Source: Opitutales bacterium (GTDB lineage Bacteria; Verrucomicrobiota; Verrucomicrobiia; Opitutales; JABSRG01). From it: DNA of 64,000 bases. The translations under genes and the position numbers were made by a program. This document shows positions 46,194 to 55,175 of this stretch, piece after piece (the stretch's first letter is position 1; the number at the start of each line of letters is the position of its first letter). Under the pieces are notes generated by a model, which was not told the origin of the DNA, ran no database searches, and saw nothing but the letters and a program-made list of their open reading frames with translations. The stretch spans positions 124,001 through 188,000 of the forward strand of contig JANQKZ010000035.1 of the NCBI GenBank assembly GCA_028280845.1. Reading direction: 5' to 3'.

Positions 46194-47618
46194 ATGTATG
46201 CAAACCGGATCCTGGAACGCACTCTGGATTTTTCCAGGGGCTTATGCCTTTTAATCTTCATCAGCCTCCTGCCGGCTTTTGGAGAGCTCCCTGTGCTCCA
46301 CGAAGGGATTCCTGAAACCCGAGTGGGCACCCCGCTCTACTATAAATCGGGAACCACGTATTTTTATGTTTCCCGTGGTTACACCGACCCGTCTGATGAA
46401 AATTTCTGGGATGGGCAGGACAGCTTCCTTATCCGCATTCCCGATTCGCTTCAGAAAGTGCGGGGGATCATCATCCAGCCTGATGGGATGGGCTCCCCTC
46501 AGGAGGATGATCCGGATTATATCCGTTATGCCGCGGCACTCGGGTTCGCCACGGCAGTTTCTCCCTCCAATAAAATGGATTACGATCTGGCCCTGCGGGT
46601 GTTTGCCTCGGACGGGAAGCACCCCGAGCTGCCCAATGTCCCTTTTATTGTGGCGGGTAATTCCGCGGGCGGATGGGGGACCCTGCGCATCGCCTCCTGG
46701 ATGCCTGACCGCACCATTGCGTTTTTCCCCAATGTGACCGCTCCGGCCCGGGTACTTGACCAGGTAAACCTGGATCACCCTATCTACACCTTGCCGGCCA
46801 TTTATGCTGTGGGAGAGTTTGACGGGTTAGTTCCCTATGGCCCCCCGGAATACGATCGGGTGATATCGAAGGGCCGCCGGTTGGGATCCCCCTGGGCCTG
46901 GTTTATGCACCAGGACCGCGGGCATGAAACGGCCCTGGTCAGTTTCATCTTCTTCCCCTTCATGGAAAAAATGATAGCGACGCGTTATCCGGAGACGGAG
47001 GACCCCTCCACCGGCCGGGTGAGTCTGCACCCCGTTGATCTGAAATCGGGTTTCCTCGTAGAAAAACGTGAATACCCGGATCCTTACACATGGAGGCAGT
47101 CGGACTTGGAGGCGGAGTTCTTCCCCTCCATCAAACCGGACCAGGTCGGGACGGTGTATGAGGATCATTATTCGGTTCGCCCGGGGCCTGCCCGGATCTG
47201 GGCTTTTGTGGACTACACCGGAGACCCGGCGGATGTTCATTGGCTGCCGGACCTGGATCTCGCCTACCTTTTCCGCGGGGTGGCCGCCTGGAACCGGAAA
47301 CTGGACCTCACCCTTTCCGATTTTGACTTTCCGGCTCACAATATGAGCGCCCCGATCCGTCCTCCCGGATCCTCCATCGACTTTCTATGCAAGGTGGCCG
47401 AGGGGTTTGAATGGTCCCGGATCGACCTGTTCCGGGGAGCTGAATTAATAGATTCTGTCCGCCCTGAGCAGGTCGTTGACCCGAAGCAGTTCACCCTATC
47501 CCATATCGTAGAGGCGGATGGAATTGCACAGGGCTTTGTCCTGCTGGGATATGACCTAAAAGGGCAACTGGCTCAAGTATCCCAACCCACCTGTTTGTTG
47601 GCTATCCCGGAATCATGA
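46194..47618 (+). CDS. exported alpha/beta hydrolase (esterase-like)
   Basis: Signal peptide MYANRILERTLDFSRGLCLLIFISLLPAFG; nucleophile elbow IVAGNSAGGWGTL; late HQDRGHE; alternative GTG start at 46140. Confidence 0.78.
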   Translation: MYANRILERTLDFSRGLCLLIFISLLPAFGELPVLHEGIPETRVGTPLYYKSGTTYFYVSRGYTDPSDENFWDGQDSFLIRIPDSLQKVRGIIIQPDGMGSPQEDDPDYIRYAAALGFATAVSPSNKMDYDLALRVFASDGKHPELPNVPFIVAGNSAGGWGTLRIASWMPDRTIAFFPNVTAPARVLDQVNLDHPIYTLPAIYAVGEFDGLVPYGPPEYDRVISKGRRLGSPWAWFMHQDRGHETALVSFIFFPFMEKMIATRYPETEDPSTGRVSLHPVDLKSGFLVEKREYPDPYTWRQSDLEAEFFPSIKPDQVGTVYEDHYSVRPGPARIWAFVDYTGDPADVHWLPDLDLAYLFRGVAAWNRKLDLTLSDFDFPAHNMSAPIRPPGSSIDFLCKVAEGFEWSRIDLFRGAELIDSVRPEQVVDPKQFTLSHIVEADGIAQGFVLLGYDLKGQLAQVSQPTCLLAIPES

Positions 47619-47876
47619 ATGCTGGCCCTGTTATCCATCGGGGAAGGGATTCACCTGATCCCTGCTCTCAAATGAGCCCAGAAAAGAGTATTACCCATAC
47701 AAGAGTGGTTGGTTTTATCCATGCTTTTCAGGAGTTCGAGTGGCCTGGCGAAATAAAGGGAGACATTCGTCGACTTTCCCCTGAAGCAGCCAGCGCGGTT
47801 CAAGACCGGGTGGAAATCGAGCGAGCCGGGCAAGTCACCACGCAATTTAAAATGGGAGGAAAGGGGCTCTTCTAAG

Positions 47877-48803
47877 ATGAAGCGGACTCCAGAAATTGAC
47901 TTCAGCCAACCCCATGGGTTAAAGGTGGCGCTCTGCCAGGTGGCGACCGAGGAATGGAATGTATCGCAAAACGTAGAGCGGACCCTGGAGTCCCTGATCC
48001 TGGCCGGGGAGAAAGGAGCTCATGTCGCGGTCACGCCGGAATGCGTGTTCACCGGGTACCCCTGGATTGATTCGTGTGAGAAACAGGAGCAATTGATCCG
48101 GGTTTCGGACGAGATCCCATCTCCGCAAATTGACCGGGTAGTTGCACTGGCGGAGCACTACCAAATGGCTGTAGTCCTTGGGGTCTCGGTCCGATCAGGT
48201 TGTCGGCTTTACAACTCGGCCCTCTACATCAGCCCGGCGGGAAGATTGGAGCGGGTCTATGAAAAAGTCCACTGCCGGGCATTTGAGGATGCCGCTTATG
48301 GGAAACACTACAGTGCGGGAGAGGAGTTCTTTGTGGTGGATTTCAGACATGATTCCATCCATGCGAAATTGGGGATCATGATCTGTTTTGACCGGGAGGT
48401 GCCCGAGAGTGCCCGGTGTTTGCGTGCCCTGGAGGCTGAGGTCATCCTATGCCCCCTGGCTTGCGATACCTCGGTCATGGCTGACCAATATTACGATTAC
48501 GCGGACAACGAAATCATTACCCGAGTGCGGGCAGCGGAAAACGAGGTCTATTTCGTGGTGGTGAACCACGCGGAACCACGGTTCAACGGGGGCAGTTTCG
48601 TGGTGGGCCCGGGAGGAGAGTTAGTTCAGCAACTTGGCCCGGTGGCTGACGTGCAGGTCGTCGGCCTGCCCCTGGAACCGTTGCGAGTCATGCACGAGGA
48701 TCCCTTCGGTCAGAATGGATGGGGTTACCGCAAGGAGGCGCTTTATGGCAGGTATTTGAGTCCTGAGGGCCGCTCATCCTTAACCCACTCCCACGATTCA
48801 TGA
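47877..48803 (+). CDS. carbon-nitrogen hydrolase (nitrilase superfamily)
   Basis: Glu-Lys-Cys triad: VTPECVFTGY, VYEKVHCRAFE, GIMICFDREVPE. Confidence 0.93.
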   Translation: MKRTPEIDFSQPHGLKVALCQVATEEWNVSQNVERTLESLILAGEKGAHVAVTPECVFTGYPWIDSCEKQEQLIRVSDEIPSPQIDRVVALAEHYQMAVVLGVSVRSGCRLYNSALYISPAGRLERVYEKVHCRAFEDAAYGKHYSAGEEFFVVDFRHDSIHAKLGIMICFDREVPESARCLRALEAEVILCPLACDTSVMADQYYDYADNEIITRVRAAENEVYFVVVNHAEPRFNGGSFVVGPGGELVQQLGPVADVQVVGLPLEPLRVMHEDPFGQNGWGYRKEALYGRYLSPEGRSSLTHSHDS

Positions 48804-50221
48804 ATTCCGTGTCATCCGCCTCTGGAGCCTCGGTTCCAACCAAGGTCCCGATGTACAATAAAATCTCCTACGGGGCGGGGAGCATGGCGGATATCGTAAT
48901 GCAGGAAACGATCGAACTGTATGTGGTGTATTTCTACATCACCACCATGGGGATCAGTCCGATGATGGTTGGCCTGGCCGTCATGATCCCTCGTTTGTGG
49001 GATACGGTAACTGACCCGGTGATGGGGAATATTTCGGACAATTTCCGGTCCCGTTGGGGACGTCGGCGGCCGTTTATTGTTCTTGGAGGAGTTCTCATCT
49101 GCATTCCCTTCACGATGGTTTGGATGGTACCGTCGTCCCTTGGGGAAGTGGGGATCCTCCTCTGGTTTGTGGTCTGCATGCTGGGGTATAGTACGTTTTA
49201 TACCGTTTACTTTGTCCCCTATTTTTCACTGGGGGCAGAAATGTCGACGGACTACAACGAGCGCACCCATATCGCTTCCGTCCGTATGTTTATTGGTCGC
49301 ATTGCAGGGTTGGGCATGGCTCCGGTTTTTGAGCTGGTTTATAACAAAGACCTGTTCAGTAACGAGCAGGTGGGTTTTACCGCGGTGGCCCTCGTTTTCT
49401 CAGCGCTGACGATTGCTGGGGCACTGTGGGCCGTATCCACGACGCGTGAAGCGACCTACGTCCAGACCCAGGAGAAGATCAATTTCATCGAGGCGATTCG
49501 ATATACGCTGAGAAACGGACCGTTTGTGATCCTGCTAATCGTCACTGTGGTGAGTGGCGTCGCTTTTTGGTCCGTGCTCCGCCTGGGCCGTTTCGTCAAT
49601 GTTTATTATGTGCATGGCGGGTCTGAATCGAGCCTGGGACGAATCAACACGATCGCCGAGCTGATCAGCGTTTTTGTGGCCTTTGCCTCCATTATCCTGG
49701 TCGACCGGATGTGCAAATATTTTGGGAAGCTGGCAGCCCGCATTGTGCTGACCACCATTGTCATGTTTTTGCAGATGTCCTCGTGGTTTCTGTTTAACCC
49801 GGATCACCCCTATCTCTACCTGTTCTACGCCGCTGGTACGGGACTCCTGTATGCGAGTACCCTCATTTATACCGCCATGATCCCGGATGTGGCCGATGAC
49901 GATGAACTGAAAACGGGTTTACGGCGGGAAGGCATGTTCTTCGGGGTATGGGGCTTGTTTGGAAAACTCACCTTTTCGATCGGGCCCCTCTTAAGCGGGA
50001 TCATTCTGGAGTTGATCGGATTCAAGGAGGGGCAGGAAATGCAGACTGAACACACCCTCTGGTGGATGCGGTTTATCTTTGCCTTCGGGGCCGTGCCCCT
50101 GTCAATCGCCACCATCCTTGTCCTATTCAAATACCCGTTGACCGAAAAACGTGTTCGGGCCATGCGGGCTGAGCTGGATAAACGACATCTGGATTCGGAT
50201 GAGGAGGGACCCTGCGAATAA
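48800..50221 (+). CDS. GPH-type MFS sugar symporter (copy 2, paralog of 34963 ORF)
   Basis: Shared IPRLWDTVTDPVMGNISDNFRSRWGRRRPF, FWSVLRLGRFVNVYYVHGGSESSLGRINTIAE, HTLWWMRFIFAFG. Confidence 0.93.
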   Translation: MNSVSSASGASVPTKVPMYNKISYGAGSMADIVMQETIELYVVYFYITTMGISPMMVGLAVMIPRLWDTVTDPVMGNISDNFRSRWGRRRPFIVLGGVLICIPFTMVWMVPSSLGEVGILLWFVVCMLGYSTFYTVYFVPYFSLGAEMSTDYNERTHIASVRMFIGRIAGLGMAPVFELVYNKDLFSNEQVGFTAVALVFSALTIAGALWAVSTTREATYVQTQEKINFIEAIRYTLRNGPFVILLIVTVVSGVAFWSVLRLGRFVNVYYVHGGSESSLGRINTIAELISVFVAFASIILVDRMCKYFGKLAARIVLTTIVMFLQMSSWFLFNPDHPYLYLFYAAGTGLLYASTLIYTAMIPDVADDDELKTGLRREGMFFGVWGLFGKLTFSIGPLLSGIILELIGFKEGQEMQTEHTLWWMRFIFAFGAVPLSIATILVLFKYPLTEKRVRAMRAELDKRHLDSDEEGPCE

Positions 50222-50252
50222 GTGCTATCTGCCGCTCGGCTGGCCGACAAAC

Positions 50253-51923
50253 ATGAATCTAAGTTGTAAACCAATGATCGCTATCAAACTATTCCCCATT
50301 GTAGCTATACTAAACCTGCTCTTGAGCGCCCCCGGTGTTTTTGCGGGTAAACTCAATCCGGAGACGCTTCCCCGCACGGGATGTAATATGAATTGGGCCT
50401 CGTTTCATCCCACTTCTCCATCCCTGCCCCTGACAAATGTCCTGCGCATTGCTGACAACTGGTCCAGCGCGGCCTCATTTGAGCGCGACGCGCGGGGTTA
50501 TCCGACCCGATTGAATCCTGGTGAGGCGGCCACGACCCGATTCTTTGGACAGAATCCATATCCCACCGGCCCTGAGGCAGTCTACACCTTGCGATGGGAA
50601 GGACGGGGCACGCTGGAAATCGCCTATAGAGGGGGCCTTTACCGGATAGATGAAAAAGCGAAGAGTCCGATCAAGTTGACCTTTCCGGAGGGAACCAAAG
50701 GGCCGGTAGAACTGACCATTTTGAGCACTGATCCCACGGATCGCCTGCGAGATCTGCGTTTCTATCTGCCGGGTTATGATGATGGTTCCAACACCTGGAC
50801 GGATCATTTTCTGGAGTTCTATTCAAACTTTGACATTGCCCGTTTTTCCTGGGGCGCGGCCGTCAACCATGAAAACGCCAGCCATATCGTGGAGTGGGAA
50901 GATCGCCGCCCGCCCACTCATTTCACTTATGGGATGAGCCCTGAGCTGGGTGAGGACTATGGTGTACCCTACGAGGTGATGATCGAGCTTGTGAATACAC
51001 TGGACATCGACCTGTGGGTAAACATCCCGCACCTCGTTTCGGATGATTACCTGCGAACGGCTGCCCGCCTGTTTCGGGATCAACTGGAGCCTGGGCGCCG
51101 GGTCTGGATCGAATTGGGCAACGAGGTGTGGAATAACTGGTTCCCGGCATACCATGACTTGACTGAGGAAGCCAGGCAGGCCACGGCAGTGGAGCAGCGC
51201 CAAGTGTATCTCGGCCACATATATGGACGGCGTGCGCTGAACATGTTTCGCATTTTCGGGGAAGTATTCAGCATAACCGGGGACCGCCACCGACTGGTTA
51301 CTGTCCTGGCGGGCCAATCTGGCTGGTTCCAGCCCATGGAACAGGCTTTCGGTGAAATTGAACGCGAGGGTGGGGTGGATGCAATCGATGTGCTGGCCAT
51401 CGCTCCCTACTTCGGCCCCAACAAGTATGAGGGGGAGCAGCGACTCAAGGGATTGATTGAGGGGAAATCTCCGACGGATTATGAACTGGACGATCCCTTT
51501 TGGAATGAGATTGAGGATGTCCTGCGGTGGGCTATCGATAATCGATTTGATCCCGTCCACGAAGGCGGGGCGGAAAATATGAAGTACCGGGCCCTCAGCC
51601 TGCGAACGGGCATACCGCTCGTGGCTTACGAGGGTGGTCAGCATGTAGAGTCGTTCAGCGGGGGTGAAGAATGGATCGGGCCCTGGGTTGCCCCGATCAA
51701 CCGGCACCCGCTGATGGTCCGTCTCTACGAATATTACCTGGATGCCTGGCAGCAGTTTAGCGGCCACACCTTCCTCTTTCATGTGGATATTGAGCCTGCC
51801 ACTTCCGATTCCGCCTTCGGTTTTAAAGAGACTTATCTCCAGCCTGACGAAGAGGCGGTGAAATTTGCCTGGTACCTCGACTGGCGCGCACGTCAACTGG
51901 CTAAACAAAAGGAAACCCCATGA
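50253..51923 (+). CDS. exported putative clan GH-A-like protein (uncharacterised family, paralog B)
   Basis: Signal peptide; RVWIELGNEVWNNW and PLVAYEGGQHVES; paralog of 42229 ORF. Confidence 0.75.
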   Translation: MNLSCKPMIAIKLFPIVAILNLLLSAPGVFAGKLNPETLPRTGCNMNWASFHPTSPSLPLTNVLRIADNWSSAASFERDARGYPTRLNPGEAATTRFFGQNPYPTGPEAVYTLRWEGRGTLEIAYRGGLYRIDEKAKSPIKLTFPEGTKGPVELTILSTDPTDRLRDLRFYLPGYDDGSNTWTDHFLEFYSNFDIARFSWGAAVNHENASHIVEWEDRRPPTHFTYGMSPELGEDYGVPYEVMIELVNTLDIDLWVNIPHLVSDDYLRTAARLFRDQLEPGRRVWIELGNEVWNNWFPAYHDLTEEARQATAVEQRQVYLGHIYGRRALNMFRIFGEVFSITGDRHRLVTVLAGQSGWFQPMEQAFGEIEREGGVDAIDVLAIAPYFGPNKYEGEQRLKGLIEGKSPTDYELDDPFWNEIEDVLRWAIDNRFDPVHEGGAENMKYRALSLRTGIPLVAYEGGQHVESFSGGEEWIGPWVAPINRHPLMVRLYEYYLDAWQQFSGHTFLFHVDIEPATSDSAFGFKETYLQPDEEAVKFAWYLDWRARQLAKQKETP

Positions 51924-54346
51924 AATCCTGCTCCATCCCCATCGTACCCCTGCAATGGCTAAAGATCACACTCCCTGTCAGCATGGTCTGTGGTTTACTA
52001 TCGATTGCCATTAACCTGGCCGCACAACCCAATGTCCCCATCGACCCTAAGTATCAGAACGAGCAATGGGATGCCTGGTGGATTACTCATCCCGAAGCCA
52101 GTCTGTACAATTACGAAGTCTTGAATTTCCGGAAGACCTTCGATCTGGAACAGCTGCCCACTTCCTTCTGGGTCCATGCCTCCGCGGATAACCGCTACGA
52201 GCTGTTTGTGAATGGAAAGCGGGTCTGCCGTGGTCCGGCTCGGGGAGATTTCCTGAACTGGTTCTATGAAACCGTCGACCTGGCGCCCTACCTGAAAACC
52301 GGGACAAACTGTATCGCGGCCCTGGTATGGAACGGGGGAGAGTACAAACCGATGGCTCAGATCTCTGATAAGACCGCATTCATTTTACAGGGAAATGCAG
52401 ATCATGCCCAGGTGGTCAATACGGATGAATCCTGGCGGGTCCTGCTCAACCCTGCCTACAGTCCGATCATATACCTGGACAATGACATCAGGCTTCACTG
52501 GGAGTATTATGTTGCGGGGGTCCTGGATGCCATTGATGCCCGCGAATACCCATGGAATTGGGAAACCCCGGGCTATGATGACAGAGATTGGGATACTCCC
52601 CGGCAACTGGATAGACCTTACCCGGCAGGCCGAAGTTACCATCACAAATGGGGGATGACTCCACGGGTGGTCCCCCTGTTGCAAGAGCAGTCCCACAAAG
52701 TGGACCAGATCGTCCGGATTCGCCCCGCGCTGCCCGGGATCAAATCGCGAGCACCGAAACTTCCGCTTCACATCCCGGCAAACACCCAAGTGGAAGTCCT
52801 CTTTGATTACGGTGAGGTGGCCCACGGATACCCTGAGGTCCTGGTTTCCGGGGGTAAGGGAAGCCAGATGAAAATCCGCTATGCGGAAAAATTCATCCTG
52901 CCTGGGCGGGAATCCGGCCATCGTGACGTCATCCAGGATAAACTGATCGGGATTCATGATGAGTACACGAGTGACGGGGGGAGTGAGCGCCAGTTTCGTC
53001 CTCTCTGGACCCGCACCTTCAGGTGGCTGCAGCTGGAGATTCAGACAGAAGACGAAGGCCTCACCATAAATGATGTCGCCTACGCATCGGTGAACTACCC
53101 GACCCGCATCACGGCATCATTCAGCAGCGACGACCCGGTTCTCGAGAAAATATGGGATGCCTCTATCAGAACTCAGGTCCTGTCCGCCCAGGAGACATTC
53201 GTCAGTGACCTCTACTGGGAGCAGATTCAGTACGTGGGAGATACCAATGTGCAGGGCTTGTGTTACCTGTTCCTGACTGGTGACGATACGTTATACAAAC
53301 TCGCTCTTAAGCAGATCGATGATTCGCGGTTGCCCTCCGGGCTGACTCAGTCCCGCTACCCGTGCAACCTGGTGCAGTTGGGCCCCTCCTATTCGCTTTC
53401 CTGGGTCACTATGCTATACGACTACTGGATGTATGGGGAGGATCCAGAATATATATTTCAGTTTCTACCGGGCGCGGAACAGGTTCTGGAATGGCATGCC
53501 CGGAACCTGACCGAAAATGGGCTGTTGCCCAGTCTGGGTTTCATCGACTGGGCGTTTATCCCGCGGGTGGAACAAATCCGGGAGCTTGGCGAGAACACGG
53601 AATCCACCGTGCATTCCCTGTTCCTGGCCTTCACCTTGAAGCAGGCGTCCGAACTGTTCAGGGCTGCGGGAATGCAGTATCAAGCGGACCGATACATGGA
53701 TTGGTATCGGCAGCTCATCCAGACTATTCGATCCCGCTGTTTTGACCCTGAAAAAGCACTGTATGTGGATGTCCCCGGAACGGATCTTGTCAGCCAACAC
53801 ACGAATGTAATGGCGGTTCTGGCCGATGCCAGCACCGGACGGGAAGCCACGGCCCTTTTGGATAGGGTGCTGAACGATGAAACCCTTCTGTGGGCAGACA
53901 TGTATTTTAAATATTACCTTGGAAGGGCGCTACGGAAATCCGGCATGGGTGGACATTACCTCGATACCATTGAACCCTGGCGTCAGGCCATAGATATGGG
54001 GATGACCAGTTTTGGTGAAGCGATGACCGAGCCGCGCTCTGAGTGCCATGCCTGGAGCACGAGCCCGGCTTTTGAATTCCTTTCCACCATCTGTGGAATA
54101 GAGTCCCTTGCCCCCGGTTTTGCTTCCATTCAGATCAAGCCGGAATTGAATGGCCTTGAGCATGTTGAGGGCAAGATGAAGCACCCTGATGGCATGATTA
54201 GCGTGGAGCTCTGGCGGGAGGATCAGCGGCTGAAGGGTCAGGTGTCCACTCCCCCAGGGGTGCCGGCGGAATTCATCCATGGAGCTCAATCCATTCCCTT
54301 GAAGGGTGGAGTTCAGGAGATCGACCTGCCCTGGGAAGGGTCCTAA
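51920..54346 (+). CDS. GH78 alpha-L-rhamnosidase (exported)
   Basis: N-terminal WVHASADNRYELFVNGKRVCRGPARGD; catalytic region DLYWEQIQYVGDTNVQGL; C-terminal FGEAMTEPRSECHAWSTSPAFEFLSTI. Confidence 0.92.
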   Translation: MKSCSIPIVPLQWLKITLPVSMVCGLLSIAINLAAQPNVPIDPKYQNEQWDAWWITHPEASLYNYEVLNFRKTFDLEQLPTSFWVHASADNRYELFVNGKRVCRGPARGDFLNWFYETVDLAPYLKTGTNCIAALVWNGGEYKPMAQISDKTAFILQGNADHAQVVNTDESWRVLLNPAYSPIIYLDNDIRLHWEYYVAGVLDAIDAREYPWNWETPGYDDRDWDTPRQLDRPYPAGRSYHHKWGMTPRVVPLLQEQSHKVDQIVRIRPALPGIKSRAPKLPLHIPANTQVEVLFDYGEVAHGYPEVLVSGGKGSQMKIRYAEKFILPGRESGHRDVIQDKLIGIHDEYTSDGGSERQFRPLWTRTFRWLQLEIQTEDEGLTINDVAYASVNYPTRITASFSSDDPVLEKIWDASIRTQVLSAQETFVSDLYWEQIQYVGDTNVQGLCYLFLTGDDTLYKLALKQIDDSRLPSGLTQSRYPCNLVQLGPSYSLSWVTMLYDYWMYGEDPEYIFQFLPGAEQVLEWHARNLTENGLLPSLGFIDWAFIPRVEQIRELGENTESTVHSLFLAFTLKQASELFRAAGMQYQADRYMDWYRQLIQTIRSRCFDPEKALYVDVPGTDLVSQHTNVMAVLADASTGREATALLDRVLNDETLLWADMYFKYYLGRALRKSGMGGHYLDTIEPWRQAIDMGMTSFGEAMTEPRSECHAWSTSPAFEFLSTICGIESLAPGFASIQIKPELNGLEHVEGKMKHPDGMISVELWREDQRLKGQVSTPPGVPAEFIHGAQSIPLKGGVQEIDLPWEGS

Positions 54347-54413
54347 GATGAATCCCGGGTTCAACGAGTCATTAGTGAAGTCTTATGCATCCGATTTATT
54401 CTCTCCCCTAGCC

Positions 54414-54854
54414 ATGAAAATTCTGCAATTACCCTGCCTTTTGTCTTTCACCCTGGTGTTCACTGCGTGCCAAACGACCGAACAAGGAATGGAAGAGCCT
54501 TTTGCCGAAGCGTCTCCGGGTTATGTCAAAGATATGCTCTTACTGGCAGGTCTCCAGCAGGAGGCCGTGCTCGAACAGATCGGGAGTCCTGAACAACGTG
54601 TTTCCACCCGCTACCTCGAGCAAGCTGCTGAAGTCTGGATTTACAGCGAGCTGATCCGGAGTCATTCCACCTCTGAGATTGTAGACTTCAATGAGTTAAC
54701 ATACGTGGACCAGAATACCGGTGCCAGCCGAACGGTGAAGACCGGGGTAACGGAAAGTGTGGTCGTAAAGACCTACTGGGTGACGGAGTTGATATTTGTG
54801 GACGGAACGCTGAGAAAATGGAACGAGGGTGAATTGGATAAAAAGGCCTACTAA
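54414..54854 (+). CDS. small lipoprotein
   Basis: MKILQLPCLLSFTLVFTAC lipobox from internal ATG. Confidence 0.72.
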   Translation: MKILQLPCLLSFTLVFTACQTTEQGMEEPFAEASPGYVKDMLLLAGLQQEAVLEQIGSPEQRVSTRYLEQAAEVWIYSELIRSHSTSEIVDFNELTYVDQNTGASRTVKTGVTESVVVKTYWVTELIFVDGTLRKWNEGELDKKAY

Positions 54855-55175
54855 GCCATTCCCCAACCAGCTTCGTTTCCCCAACTAAAATCACATTTTG
54901 TCATACTGGCCGACTCAGGGATTATGGTAGTTTTCTCTATAATTCCTGAAAGCAGCGTTGTCCGCGAAGCCGGTCATATTATGAGGCCCGAACCCTGCTC
55001 CGTGCCATCGTTAGTCCGTATGCTGCTGATCCTTTATTTAGGATTGGTTTTAATCCCGATAGAGGAAGTCGAGAGATAGGCGTGCTTTCCATCCACTGGA
55101 TCGTATCCTTCTAAGAGAGATTTTGCCGAACGCCTGGCAGCTTTTGCGGAGGCATAAGCTCAACGGGTTAATCCG

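Noticed and set aside
47615-47875. 86 aa ORF between the alpha/beta hydrolase and the nitrilase
   Set aside because: Spacing fits an operon gene, but composition and lack of motifs do not support calling a CDS
50823-51908. 361 aa minus-strand ORF opposite GH-A-like paralog B
   Set aside because: Antisense shadow; no recognisable domain
54930-55130. Protein-like fragment SYYEARTLLRAIVSPYAADPLFRIGFNPDRGSR
   Set aside because: No start codon context or identifiable family; too short to call
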